A stretch of DNA of 34,836 nt from Candidatus Nanopelagicales bacterium (GTDB taxonomy: Bacteria; Actinomycetota; Actinomycetes; S36-B12; CAIYMF01). The stretch spans positions 1 to 34,836 of the forward strand of contig JADGOZ010000096.1 in assembly GCA_017882705.1 (NCBI GenBank), in the 5' to 3' direction. The notes beneath the pieces are model-generated. The model was not told where the DNA came from. It searched no databases and was given only the letters and a program-made list of their open reading frames with translations. Shown here one piece after another: positions 21,476 to 29,717 of this stretch; the first letter of the stretch is position 1, and every line of letters starts with the position of its first letter. The translations under genes were made by a program, and so were the position numbers.

Positions 21476-22456
21476 TCAACGCAGCGTGACCTGACGGTTG
21501 GACAGCCCCGCCCGGGCGCGCCGCTCGGGCTCGGACAGCGACCCCGTCTCGCGCAGGGCCCCCGCCAGCCGCTCCTGGAACGCCGCCGCGGGCGCCTCGA
21601 CGTCATCGGCCTCCGAGCCGGGCACGAGGTCCCACACGGGAGCGAGCAGGCCGTCGGCGCGGAAGGTGCCGATGAGCCGGGTGCCCTCGCCGAGCGTGTC
21701 CTCACCGCGCGCGTGGAGGCGGGCGAGCGCGTCCAGCAGCGGCTCCTCGTCGTGCGGGAGCACCCAGCGCAGGTGCTCCTTCGTGCCGATACGGCACCAG
21801 TAGGCGGCCTCGACGCTCGTCAGCCGGACGGTGGGGACGACGGAGGCGTTGGCGCGGTCGAGCGACGCGGCGACGTCGTCGGTGACCTCGGCGCCGCTCC
21901 CCTCGATCCAGAAGTCGAAGCCCTGGTGCACCGTGACCTCGAGCGGCGCGGACAGGTCGAGCACGTCCTGCAGGCGCGGGCCGGCCTCGGGACGGTGCGG
22001 CGGCACCGGGGTGCCCGGCTCCGCGTCGAGCGCACGCAGCAGCGCGTCGGCGACGTCACGGCTCGTGTCGCCGGTGCTCGTCGCGGTCTGCAGCCCGAGG
22101 AAGATCGCGCCGTCGGTCCGCACGAGCCCGGGCCACGCGAGCGGCAGGACCGTCGAGAGCGTCACCGTGCGGTCGCCGAGGAGGGCGGCGTAGTGCGGTG
22201 CGAGCGTCAGGGACGCGGTGGCCGACGGCACGATCTCGCGCATGGCGATCCAGTCGGCCTCGCCCGGGACGCCCTCGAACGGCCGGCGCACGAGGATCTG
22301 GCCGGCGTTCGCCGCCTCCCGGCCGTGGCAGGCCTTGTAGCGACGGCCGCTGCCGCACGGGCAGGGCTCGCGCATGCCGACGACGGGGACGTCGGCGTCC
22401 GCGGCGATCACGGGGGCGGACAGGGGACGCGAGCTCTTCGTGTTCTTCTGGGCCAC
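21476..22456 (-). CDS. SEC-C motif / DUF5926 family protein
   Basis: 326 residues. A SEC-C zinc motif near the N-terminus, PCPCGSGRRYKACHG (C32, C34, C43, H44), follows a basic, disordered start. The rest (MREIVPSATASLTLAPHYAA, GFDFWIEGSG, the acidic middle and AFQERLAGALRETGSLSEPE) matches the large actinobacterial DUF5926 family whose role is unknown. SEC-C motifs bind zinc and often mediate protein or ribosome contacts. GTG 22456; TACGCT lies 8 nt upstream, one nt farther than the local leaderless spacing. It is the last gene of a minus-strand run beginning with the glycosylase at 25755. Confidence 0.85.
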   Translation of the reverse strand: MAQKNTKSSRPLSAPVIAADADVPVVGMREPCPCGSGRRYKACHGREAANAGQILVRRPFEGVPGEADWIAMREIVPSATASLTLAPHYAALLGDRTVTLSTVLPLAWPGLVRTDGAIFLGLQTATSTGDTSRDVADALLRALDAEPGTPVPPHRPEAGPRLQDVLDLSAPLEVTVHQGFDFWIEGSGAEVTDDVAASLDRANASVVPTVRLTSVEAAYWCRIGTKEHLRWVLPHDEEPLLDALARLHARGEDTLGEGTRLIGTFRADGLLAPVWDLVPGSEADDVEAPAAAFQERLAGALRETGSLSEPERRARAGLSNRQVTLR

Positions 22457-22495
22457 GGTCGGCGAGCGTACGCGACCGGCCCCGGACGAGGCTGG

Positions 22496-23404
22496 TCAGC
22501 CGTGCGCGGCCGCGCTGGCGGCGGTGCCTCGCCCGAGCTGGGCGAGGACGGCGCCGGGACGGTTCGTGATGATCGCGTCGACCCCGAGATCGGCGCAGAG
22601 CGCGACGTCGGCCGGCTCGTCGACGGTCCAGACGTGGATGCGCTGCCCGGCGCGGTGCACCCGCTCGACGTAGCGCGGGTGCTCGCGCACGATGTCGATG
22701 GACGGTCCTGCGATGCCCGAGCCGAAGGGGAGCGACCCGTCACGGAAGCGCAGCGGAATGCGATCCATCAGGAAGACCGTGGGCAGACCCGGTGCGAGGG
22801 CGCGCACGCGACGCATCGACAGCTGCGAGAAGCTCATCACCCGGATCCGGGAGTCCTGCTCGCTGCGCGGACGGGCGAGGCCGAAGCGCTTGAGCAGGGC
22901 GACCGTGCTCTCCTCGACGAGGGCGCCGTAGCGCGTCGGGTGCTTGGTCTCGATGGCGAGGCCGATCTCCCGCTCGGAGTCCACGACGAGCTCGAGCAGC
23001 CGTTCGAGGGTGAGCACCCGGCTGCGGTCCTCGTCGATGACGACCGGGTCGTCGTCGATCGGGTGGGGGTCGGCCGTGCGCGCGTTCGGCCGCAGGGGCG
23101 CCCGCAGCCTCGGCCGCAACGACGGGCGCGGTGTCGGGCGTGGGTGGCCGGCGTCGCGCCAGTGGCCGAAGTCGACGCGGTGCAGGTCCTCGAGCGTCAT
23201 CACCGACACGACGCCCGAGCCGTCGCTGGTGCGGTCGATCCGTCGGTCGTGGACGCAGACGAGGTGGCCGTCGGCGGTCAGGCGCACGTCGCACTCGAGG
23301 GCGTCGGCGCCGTCGGCGACCGCCTGGACGTAGGCCGCGAGGGTGTGCTCGGGGACGTCGGCACTGGATCCACGGTGGGCGACGACCTCGGTCACGCGGG
23401 ACAT
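22496..23404 (-). CDS. Glycerophosphodiester phosphodiesterase
   Basis: 302 residues from ATG 23404; an upstream in-frame GTG at 23431 adds nine residues with no better ribosome site. The GDPD core is clear: VVAHRGSSADVPEHTLAAY (catalytic H-R), ALECDVRLTADGHLVCVHD (E, D for the metal, and the second catalytic H), AIETKHPTRYG, and the C-terminal HVWTVDEPAD. It splits glycerophosphodiesters into glycerol-3-phosphate and an alcohol. A Pro/Arg-rich insert (HPRPTPRPSLRPRLRAPLRP) lies between the second strand and the IDEDRSRVLTLERLLE helix. No signal peptide is seen, so it is probably cytoplasmic. Confidence 0.92.
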   Translation of the reverse strand: MSRVTEVVAHRGSSADVPEHTLAAYVQAVADGADALECDVRLTADGHLVCVHDRRIDRTSDGSGVVSVMTLEDLHRVDFGHWRDAGHPRPTPRPSLRPRLRAPLRPNARTADPHPIDDDPVVIDEDRSRVLTLERLLELVVDSEREIGLAIETKHPTRYGALVEESTVALLKRFGLARPRSEQDSRIRVMSFSQLSMRRVRALAPGLPTVFLMDRIPLRFRDGSLPFGSGIAGPSIDIVREHPRYVERVHRAGQRIHVWTVDEPADVALCADLGVDAIITNRPGAVLAQLGRGTAASAAAHG

Positions 23405-23456
23405 CGTGGCACCCGTCGGAGGACGAGACACGACGACACCGCGACTCCTGGGTGAA

Positions 23457-24839
23457 TCAGGAGGATCGGCTCGGCGACGCAGGACCGGACGGGAGGAGCG
23501 CGCCGGGGTTGAACAGCCCGTGCGGGTCGAGCGCAGCCTTGATGGCCCGCATCGTGGCGATCTCGGCCGGCGAGCGGGTGAGCGCGAGGTACGCCGCCTT
23601 CGCGCGGCCCACGCCGTGCTCGGCGGAGATCGAGCCGCTGTGGTCGGCCACCGCCGCGAGGACCACGACGTCGGCCCGCTCGTCCTCGGGTTCGGGACCG
23701 AGCACCTCGACGTGCAGGTTGCCGTCGGCGAGGTGGCCGAACACGAGTACCTCCTCGACCTCGTCGATGCCGCGCAGCCGGGCCCTCATGTCGGAGACGA
23801 ACGCGTCCCAGGAGCCCATCGGGACCGACACGTCGAACCGGTGCGGCACGCCGAGCACGGCGGTCGCCTCCGCCGCACGCTCGCGGTAGGACCAGAACCG
23901 CGCCTTGTCGGCCGCGTCGAGGGCCACGACCACGTCGCGGTCGTCGGGCAGGTCCATCGCGACGTCGCCGTCCGCGGGCGACTCGGTCTCGAGCAGCAGC
24001 ACGTGGTCGTGCTGCTGCGGCAGCGGCCACGGCACCGACGCGACGTCGCACACGTGCCGCAGCATCCCCGCGTCCATGATCTCCGCCGCCAGCAGGCGTA
24101 CGCCGCGAGGCACGGACGAGCGCACGAGGTCGAGCGCGTCGGCGGCGTCGCACACGCCCACGAGCGCCACGGCCGACCCCGTCGCGGGGCGCACCAGCCG
24201 CAGGCGCGCGGCCGTCACGACACCGAGCGTGCCCTCGCTGCCGACCAGCAGGCCGGTCAGGTCGTAGCCGGTGTTGTCCTTGGGCAGCCCGCCGAGGTGG
24301 CTGATCACCGAGCCGTCGGGGAGGACGGCCTCGACGCCGACCACCTGCGCGCGCGTCATGCCGTGGCAGCAGACCCGGATCCCGCCGGCGTTCGTGCCCA
24401 CGGTGCCGCCTACGGTGGCGCTCTCGCGAGCGGCGAGGTCGACGCCGTACTCCCAGCCGGCGGCACGCACATGGCGGTGCAGGTCCGCGAGGACGACGCC
24501 GGCCCCGGCGGTGACCTGGCCGGCCAGCTCGGCGACCGGGTCGAGGCGGGTGAGTCGACGCGTGGAGAGGATCACGGTCGGCGCACTGTCGGCGCCCGGC
24601 ACGGAGCCGCCGACCAGCCCGGTGTTGCCGCCCTGCGCCAGCACCGGCACCCCGGCGGTGACGCACGCCGACACCACGGCCGCGACCTCCGCCGTGTCGG
24701 CCGGACGCACCACGGCGAGGACGGGTCCGCGGAAACGCCGCGACCAGTCCACGGCGTACGCCTCGACCACGTCCGGGTCCGTCAGCACGTGCCCGTCCCC
24801 GACGGCACCGCGCAACGCCTCGACCAGCTGCTCGCTCAC
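23457..24839 (-). CDS. FAD-linked oxidase (D-lactate/glycolate/2-hydroxyglutarate dehydrogenase type)
   Basis: 460 residues with a PCMH-type FAD-binding domain (GGNTGLVGG at 70-78, TVGGTVGTNAGGIRV, LLVGSEGTLGVVT) and an FAD-oxidase C-terminal domain with FGHLADGNLHVEV and SISAEHGVGRAK, whose histidines hold the catalytic metal and substrate carboxylate. This is the GlcD/D-2-hydroxyacid dehydrogenase family; the exact 2-hydroxy acid cannot be read. GTG 24839 has CAGGAT 6 nt upstream (possible leaderless) and lies 22 nt after the glycosylase stop, so it may be both operonic and separately started. Confidence 0.92.
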   Translation of the reverse strand: MSEQLVEALRGAVGDGHVLTDPDVVEAYAVDWSRRFRGPVLAVVRPADTAEVAAVVSACVTAGVPVLAQGGNTGLVGGSVPGADSAPTVILSTRRLTRLDPVAELAGQVTAGAGVVLADLHRHVRAAGWEYGVDLAARESATVGGTVGTNAGGIRVCCHGMTRAQVVGVEAVLPDGSVISHLGGLPKDNTGYDLTGLLVGSEGTLGVVTAARLRLVRPATGSAVALVGVCDAADALDLVRSSVPRGVRLLAAEIMDAGMLRHVCDVASVPWPLPQQHDHVLLLETESPADGDVAMDLPDDRDVVVALDAADKARFWSYRERAAEATAVLGVPHRFDVSVPMGSWDAFVSDMRARLRGIDEVEEVLVFGHLADGNLHVEVLGPEPEDERADVVVLAAVADHSGSISAEHGVGRAKAAYLALTRSPAEIATMRAIKAALDPHGLFNPGALLPSGPASPSRSS

Positions 24840-24861
24840 GGCGTCATCCTGCCGCAGGCGC

Positions 24862-25755
24862 TCACTTGAGGAACTTGCTGTACCTGCGGTCGGCGAGCGG
24901 CTTGCCGTCGGTCTGGCAGGTGGCGCAGTACTGCAGCGACGAGTCGGCGAAGCTCACCTCGCGCACGACGTCCCCGCAGACGGGACACGGCTGACCGGTC
25001 CTCCCGTGCACGCGCATGCCGAGCTTCTTCTCGGCCTTCAGGTCGCCGGCGCCGAGACCCTCGGACCGGGCGACGGCAACGGTGAGGACGTCGCGCATCG
25101 CGGCGTAGAGGGTCGCGACCTCCTCGGTCGTGAGCTTGCCCGCTGCCTTGAACGGGCTCAGGCGCGCGACGTGCAGGATGTCGTCGCTGTAGGCGTTTCC
25201 GATGCCCGCGATGGTGGCCTGGTCGCGAAGCACGCCCTTGACCTGCTTGCCGCCGGCGTCGGCGAGGATCGCCGCGAACGCGTCGATCGTGAAGGCGTCG
25301 TCGAGCGGCTCGGGGCCGAGCCGCGCGACACCCGGGATCGTCCCGGGATCGCGTACGACGTAGACCGACAGGCTCTTGCGGGTCGCCGCCTCGGTGAGGT
25401 CGAAGCCGCCCGCGGCCACGCCGTCGTCGTCGACGAGCACGACCCGGAACGCCAGCGGCCCTTTGCCGGGCCGCGGCGGCGCGGCGCTCATCTCCTTGCG
25501 CCAGTGCAGCCAGCCCGATCGCGACAGGTGCGTCACGAGGTGCAGAACCTCGCCGTCCTCGTCGGCGAGCACGACGTCGAGGAACTTGCCGCGACGCTCG
25601 GCGTCGACGATGCGGGCGCCGACGAGGTCGGTCACCGGCGGGTCGAAGGTCTTCAGGGCGCTGATGGCCGCGAGCTCCACCCGCGCGACCCGCAGCCCGG
25701 TCGCGGTCGCGCGCAGGTAGGCGGCGAGCGACTCGACCTCCGGCAGCTCGGGCAC
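24862..25755 (-). CDS. Fpg/Nei family DNA glycosylase
   Basis: 297 residues. The start is fixed by chemistry: GTG 25755 gives M-P-E-L-P-E-V-E, so that after Met removal the catalytic proline and glutamate are at the N-terminus. The helix-2-turn-helix region has GIGNAYSDDILHVARLSPFK, and the C-terminal zinc finger is CPVCGDVVREVSF...QYCATCQTDGK. It excises oxidised bases and cuts the strand by beta/delta elimination. The end K-P-L-A-D-R-R-Y differs from classic MutM, so I call it a Fpg/Nei-like actinobacterial subfamily and give no symbol. CAGGCT lies 6 nt before the start (leaderless). First gene of the minus-strand run to 21476. Confidence 0.93.
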   Translation of the reverse strand: MPELPEVESLAAYLRATATGLRVARVELAAISALKTFDPPVTDLVGARIVDAERRGKFLDVVLADEDGEVLHLVTHLSRSGWLHWRKEMSAAPPRPGKGPLAFRVVLVDDDGVAAGGFDLTEAATRKSLSVYVVRDPGTIPGVARLGPEPLDDAFTIDAFAAILADAGGKQVKGVLRDQATIAGIGNAYSDDILHVARLSPFKAAGKLTTEEVATLYAAMRDVLTVAVARSEGLGAGDLKAEKKLGMRVHGRTGQPCPVCGDVVREVSFADSSLQYCATCQTDGKPLADRRYSKFLK

Positions 25756-25761
25756 GGGACG

Positions 25762-25767
25762 AGCCTG
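25762..25767 (-). promoter_or_regulatory. -10 element for leaderless glycosylase gene
   Basis: CAGGCT (25767-25762, minus strand) then CGTCCC then GTG 25755. The same hexamer precedes the disulfide reductase at 27765. Confidence 0.45.
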
Positions 25768-25865
25768 CCACGACCGGCGGCGGCCGTCCGAGCCCTTGGC
25801 CGAGATGGCGGCGCCCGGCTTCGTTACCGGCCGGTCACCGGGTCGGTCCGGCATCGACGCAGCTC

Positions 25866-26258
25866 ATGGGTGAGACTTTCCCCGTGAGCGAGCCCCTCGG
25901 ACCCGGTGTCGGTGTCGATGCCGTCCTGCCCGGACGCATCGGGCTGCTCGTCCGGGTGCCCGTGAAGCCCGGGATGCGCGCGGCCGCGCTCGACGTGCTC
26001 AACCGCTACGTCGACGACCTCGACGACGAGCCCGGCACGGAGGCGTTCTTCCTCTGCGTCGATCCCGACGACACCGACGTCGTGTGGCTCTACGAGTGGT
26101 TCCGCGACGAGGAGTCGCTCGAGGCGCACCGCAGCGCACCGCTGTTCGGCCGGCTGATGACCGAGCTCCCCGACCTCGTGGCCGACGGGCCCGGGATCAT
26201 GCGTCTCGACCCGCTGCGCCTGCGCATGTCAGCCGCACTCACCGCCCAGTCCCTCTGA
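25866..26258 (+). CDS. Antibiotic biosynthesis monooxygenase (ABM) domain protein
   Basis: 130 residues with one ABM/quinol monooxygenase ferredoxin-like domain: LLVRVPVKPGMRAAALDVLN, EPGTEAFFLCVDPDDTDVVW, LYEWFRDEESLEAHRSAPLF. Such dimeric cofactor-less enzymes oxidise quinols or aromatic polyketides; many are unassigned housekeeping proteins. The conserved W-Y-E-x-(F/W) and the H-x-x-S/A region fit. Start ATG 25866 has no clear Shine-Dalgarno; GTG 25884 is an alternative. It diverges from the glycosylase and is followed by a palindrome that separates it from the converging reductase gene. Confidence 0.85.
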   Translation: MGETFPVSEPLGPGVGVDAVLPGRIGLLVRVPVKPGMRAAALDVLNRYVDDLDDEPGTEAFFLCVDPDDTDVVWLYEWFRDEESLEAHRSAPLFGRLMTELPDLVADGPGIMRLDPLRLRMSAALTAQSL

Positions 26259-26265
26259 CGACCTG

Positions 26266-26327
26266 CACGTCACTGACGCAAGTGCGACAAACCGGCGGCG
26301 GCTTCCCACACATCCGCCAGTGACGTG
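26266..26327. repeat. Palindrome between converging genes
   Basis: CACGTCACTG (26266-26275) and CAGTGACGTG (26318-26327) are perfect inverted copies, plus two more pairs after one mismatch; the 36-40-nt interior contains GGCGGCGGCTTCCC. It resembles the 5249-5313 palindrome in size, site (between converging genes) and core (TCACTG/CAGTGA). Confidence 0.75.
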
Positions 26328-26340
26328 ATGTCCCGATGGC

Positions 26341-27765
26341 TCAGGCGCGCTCGACGTCCGTGGCGTCGAGCAGGGACAGCACGTACTCGATCCCGCGGTG
26401 CATCGTGGGATACGCCCACACCATCCGGCGCAGCTCGGCGACGGGGACCCTGCCCTGCACCGCGACCGACAGCGCGCCGAGCACCTCCCCGCCGGTCGGA
26501 CCCGCGCTCGTCGCCCCGACGAGCACGCCGTCGCTCTCGACGACCGAGATGAGCCCCTCGTTGCCCGGGCCGTGGATCCAGCCGCGCGTCGCCGCGGACG
26601 CCAACGGCACCGAGACCGTGCGTACGCGGAGCCCGCGCTCCCTCGCCTGCGCGGCGGTGAGACCGACCGCGCCGATCTCGGGGTCGGTGAACGTCACGCG
26701 CGGCATCGCCGTGACCGGGTTGGACGCGAGCGGCTCCGCCGGCTGCAGCAGGCTCGCCGTGACGACCCGCGCGTGGTGCACCGCCACGTGCGTGAACGCG
26801 CCCTGCCCGGCGCAGTCGCCGATGGCGAAGACACCGTCGAGCGGACCGTCGGGACCGACCACTCGGAGCGTGTCGTCGACGGTGAAGGTCCGTGCGCCAG
26901 CGTCGACCCCGAGCGTCTCCGCGTCGAGCGCGGCGAGGTCGACGCGCCGCCCGGTCGCGACCAGCAGGCGCTCGCCGTGCACGACCGAGCCGTCCGAGAG
27001 CGTCACGGCGAACCCGGAGCCGTCGGTGTGCTCGACCTTCGCCGCAGCCACGCCGGTGCGGACGTCGATGCCCTCGGCCGCGAAGACCTCCGCGAGCAGG
27101 GCGCCGGCCTCCGGCTCCTCGAGGGCCAGCAGGCGGTCGGCGTACTCGACGATCGTGACCGTCACCCCGAAGCGCGCGACGGCCTGGGTGATCTCGCAGC
27201 CGATCGCGCCGCCGCCGAGCACCACCAACGAGGCGGGCAGGTCCGGACTCTCCACGAACTCGTGGTTCGTCCAGTACGGCGTCCCCGCGAGTCCCTCGAC
27301 CGGCGGGACCGCAGCCACCGAGCCCGTCGCCACCACGACCGCGCGCGTGGCCGTCACGACGACCTCGTGGCCGGTGGGCGTCGTGACGACGACCGTGCTC
27401 GGGCCGTCGAACCGGCCGCGTCCGCGGACGAACGTGCCGCCCTTGGCCTCGAGCCGCTCGACCGCCACGCGGTCGTCCCAGTCGTCGGTCGCGGAGTCGC
27501 GGATCCAGGCGTGCACCGGCGCCCAGTCCGGGGTGACGGTCGAGGTGCCCGCGAGGCCGTCGACCCGTCGCGCCTCGGCGAGCGCAGAGGCCGCGCGGAT
27601 CATCCGCTTCGACGGGACGCAGCCCCAGTAGGGGCACTCGCCGCCGACGAGGCCGGCGTCGATGCCGACGACGGGCACGCCCGCGCTCGCGAGGTCCTCG
27701 GCGACCTGACCGCCGCCCGGCCCGAGGCCCAGCACGACGACGTCCGTGGTGATCGATGTCCGCAT
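26341..27765 (-). CDS. Pyridine nucleotide-disulfide oxidoreductase, dihydrolipoamide dehydrogenase-like
   Basis: 474 residues. FAD motif GLGPGG at 13-18, redox-active pair C44-x4-C49 in GGECPYWGCVPSK, NAD motif LVVLGGGAIGCEITQAVARF, and GVFAIGDCAGQGAFTHVA as the second FAD site. The dimer domain ends YPTMHRGIEYVLSLL, whereas true lipoamide dehydrogenases have HPTxxE; the catalytic His-Glu dyad is shifted or replaced, so the substrate is probably not lipoamide. It reduces an unknown disulfide or quinone with NAD(P)H. ATG 27765 has CAGGCT at 7 nt (leaderless), and twin 13-nt repeats lie 74-121 nt upstream. Confidence 0.9.
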   Translation of the reverse strand: MRTSITTDVVVLGLGPGGGQVAEDLASAGVPVVGIDAGLVGGECPYWGCVPSKRMIRAASALAEARRVDGLAGTSTVTPDWAPVHAWIRDSATDDWDDRVAVERLEAKGGTFVRGRGRFDGPSTVVVTTPTGHEVVVTATRAVVVATGSVAAVPPVEGLAGTPYWTNHEFVESPDLPASLVVLGGGAIGCEITQAVARFGVTVTIVEYADRLLALEEPEAGALLAEVFAAEGIDVRTGVAAAKVEHTDGSGFAVTLSDGSVVHGERLLVATGRRVDLAALDAETLGVDAGARTFTVDDTLRVVGPDGPLDGVFAIGDCAGQGAFTHVAVHHARVVTASLLQPAEPLASNPVTAMPRVTFTDPEIGAVGLTAAQARERGLRVRTVSVPLASAATRGWIHGPGNEGLISVVESDGVLVGATSAGPTGGEVLGALSVAVQGRVPVAELRRMVWAYPTMHRGIEYVLSLLDATDVERA

Positions 27766-27772
27766 GCGCGCC

Positions 27773-27778
27773 AGCCTG
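27773..27778 (-). promoter_or_regulatory. -10 element for leaderless reductase gene
   Basis: CAGGCT (27778-27773, minus strand), 7-nt spacer, ATG 27765. Confidence 0.45.
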
Positions 27779-27838
27779 CGCGACAGGGCCGTGAACCACC
27801 AGCCCCGCCGGCGATCCGTCAGCGGACCGTCAGATGTC

Positions 27839-27886
27839 CACGTCATGACACCCACGCGCTCCCGGCCGCCGCTCACGTCATGACAC
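27839..27886 (-). promoter_or_regulatory. Twin 13-nt direct repeats upstream of the reductase gene
   Basis: CACGTCATGACAC occurs exactly twice, at 27839-27851 and 27874-27886, 35 nt apart (about 3.3 helical turns). Each contains the 8-bp palindrome GTCATGAC. Position upstream of a leaderless promoter suggests binding sites for a regulator, activator-like by distance. Confidence 0.6.
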
Positions 27887-27907
27887 GGGACCTGCCCGAG
27901 CAGGTGC

Positions 27908-28381
27908 TCAGCGACTGCGGGTGCGGCGCAGGAAGTTCAGGCCGAGGATCGGGAGCACCAGCGGGACGAACAGGTAGTCGAGGCCGAACCAGTACCAGAC
28001 GCTGTGCACGCCCTTGCCGGTCACGGTGTTCTGGAACGTCTCCGCATGCACCAGGCTCCAGGTGCCCACGACGAGCACGCCGACGAGCTCGACCACCATG
28101 CCGACGAACGCGATCCGCCGCCATCCGGGGGTGTCCTTCACCAGGGCGACCGTGATGACGCAGTAGACGACCGCCGCGAACGTCGACAGCAGGTAGGGCA
28201 CCGGCGCCTGGTCGAACTTCGTGACGAGCTCGAAGAGCGACCGGGCGGTCGAGCCGACGGCCAGGATCGCGTAGACCGTGATGAGCACGCGCCCGGGCCC
28301 GTGCTTCGTCGAGCCCGCGGTCACATCCGCGCTGGAGCCCTGCTCGGCCTCGTCCGGACCTGTCGCGGTGGGCTCAGGCAT
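27908..28381 (-). CDS. DUF3817-like multi-pass membrane protein
   Basis: 157 residues, four predicted transmembrane helices (about 31-50, 62-81, 89-109, 131-149) after a disordered acidic/Ser-Thr N-terminus. Segments such as RSLFELVTKFDQAPVPYLLS, WSLVHAETFQNTVTGKGVHS and WYWFGLDYLFVPLVLPILGL are typical of conserved actinobacterial integral membrane proteins; the DUF3817 label is tentative. Its ATG overlaps the stop of the upstream gene by 8 nt, so both are in one operon. Function unknown. Confidence 0.75.
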   Translation of the reverse strand: MPEPTATGPDEAEQGSSADVTAGSTKHGPGRVLITVYAILAVGSTARSLFELVTKFDQAPVPYLLSTFAAVVYCVITVALVKDTPGWRRIAFVGMVVELVGVLVVGTWSLVHAETFQNTVTGKGVHSVWYWFGLDYLFVPLVLPILGLNFLRRTRSR

Positions 28382-28787
28382 GCCCGGTCACCGCGACCGA
28401 GACGTCCCAGACCTGCTGCAGGCGGACCAGCAGCACCGGGATGAGCAGGCACGCTATGCAGACGACGCCGGTGCCCCAGCGGCCCGGCTCGGCCGCACCC
28501 CACCACACCGTGCCGGGCGCGGCCACGAGCACCACGAGCAGGTAGGCGAGGAGCACCACCGGCTGCTCGGGGGCGTTGCCACCAGCCCAGGCGACGACGA
28601 GCTGCACGGTGAGCACGAGCAGGGCGAGCTCGAGCAGCGCGACCAGCGCGAGGACCCAGCGCGTGATCCTCCGGTTCAGGGCGGCGAGCACGCCGGTCAC
28701 GACGGCCAGGAGCAGCGAGAGCACGGTCACGACGACCCCGACCGAGGTCACCGGCCAGGTGGACGCGAGGAGCGGGGCGGTGGTCAC
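28374..28787 (-). CDS. Small multi-pass membrane protein, unknown function
   Basis: 137 residues, four hydrophobic helices (about 13-38, 44-67, 76-94, 106-122) with short loops. No domain recognised. GTG 28787 has GAGAGGA 7 nt upstream. It overlaps the next gene by 8 nt and follows the EamA transporter gene by 26 nt; EamA, this gene and the next probably form one minus-strand transcript. The two small proteins may act together, as the overlap suggests coupled synthesis. Confidence 0.7.
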   Translation of the reverse strand: MTTAPLLASTWPVTSVGVVVTVLSLLLAVVTGVLAALNRRITRWVLALVALLELALLVLTVQLVVAWAGGNAPEQPVVLLAYLLVVLVAAPGTVWWGAAEPGRWGTGVVCIACLLIPVLLVRLQQVWDVSVAVTGHA

Positions 28788-28813
28788 GCGCTGATCCTCT
28801 CAGCCCGGGCCGG

Positions 28814-29674
28814 TCAGCCCAGCGCGAGCAGGGCGGCAGCGACGATCGCCGTGACCATGCCGACCTTCTGCACCGGGCGCAGCCGCTCGGCGAGGCCGTA
28901 GCGCGCGAGCAGCACCGTGGCGGCGGGGTAGAGCGAGCCGAGCACCGAGACGACCGACAGCAGGCCGATCTGCAGCGCGAGGACGTAGATGGCGTTGGCC
29001 CCCACGTCGAGGACGCCGGCCCAGACGGCCTGCGCCCGCACCGGATTCTCGTCCGGGAGGTACGGCGCCCTCGCCCGCAGCGCCGCGATGCCGCCGAGCA
29101 CCGCGATGATCACGGTCGACGTCCCGCGCGCCCACACGACCGACCACAGGCCCGACCCGTCCGGCGCGAGCGAGATGACCGCCATGAACCCGCCGATGCC
29201 GACCCCGGCAAGGATCGCGAGCACGAGCGCACGGGTCGACACCTTCTGGTGGCGGGCGTCGTCGGTCGGCGCCTGCGGCTCGAGCCCGACCGTCACGATC
29301 GCGACCACCGCGAGCGCCATCCCGACGTACGCCGGGATCCCGGGGCGGTCGCCCTGCAGGAGCCCGACGACCACGGGGATCGCCGCCCCGATGACGGCGG
29401 CGATCGGCGAGACGATGCCCATCGGGCCGATGGTGAGCGCGGCGTAGAGCAGCAGGATCCCCATCGAGCCGAACAGCGCTGAGCCGATGCCGGGCAGCGC
29501 CGTACCCGACGGGTCGCCATGCACGAGCAGGGCCAGCGGCACGATGAGGACCAGGCCCGCGGGCGTGGTGAGCACGAGGGTCTGCAGCGGCGTCGAGCGG
29601 CGCGAGGCGAGCCCTCCGACGAAGTCCGCGACGCCCCACACCAGCGCGGAGACGAGCGCGAGGAGGGCAGGCAC
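28814..29674 (-). CDS. EamA/DMT family transporter
   Basis: 286 residues, ten predicted transmembrane helices in two EamA repeats (first from ALLALVSALVWGVADFVGGL, second from ALVLAILAGVGIGGFMAVIS). Drug/metabolite-transporter superfamily members export amino acids, nucleobases or drugs; no substrate can be given. The start was set at GTG 29674 because the protein then begins right at the first helix; the open frame continues upstream without family similarity. It diverges from the monooxygenase gene across a 43-nt gap. Confidence 0.88.
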   Translation of the reverse strand: MPALLALVSALVWGVADFVGGLASRRSTPLQTLVLTTPAGLVLIVPLALLVHGDPSGTALPGIGSALFGSMGILLLYAALTIGPMGIVSPIAAVIGAAIPVVVGLLQGDRPGIPAYVGMALAVVAIVTVGLEPQAPTDDARHQKVSTRALVLAILAGVGIGGFMAVISLAPDGSGLWSVVWARGTSTVIIAVLGGIAALRARAPYLPDENPVRAQAVWAGVLDVGANAIYVLALQIGLLSVVSVLGSLYPAATVLLARYGLAERLRPVQKVGMVTAIVAAALLALG

Positions 29675-29705
29675 GGACCACAGTCCAGCACACGCACGGC
29701 AGGGG

Positions 29706-29711
29706 TAGCGT
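29706..29711 (+). promoter_or_regulatory. -10 element for leaderless monooxygenase gene
   Basis: TAGCGT, then CTCGCC, then ATG 29718; no Shine-Dalgarno. It fits the window's leaderless pattern. Confidence 0.6.
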
Positions 29712-29717
29712 CTCGCC

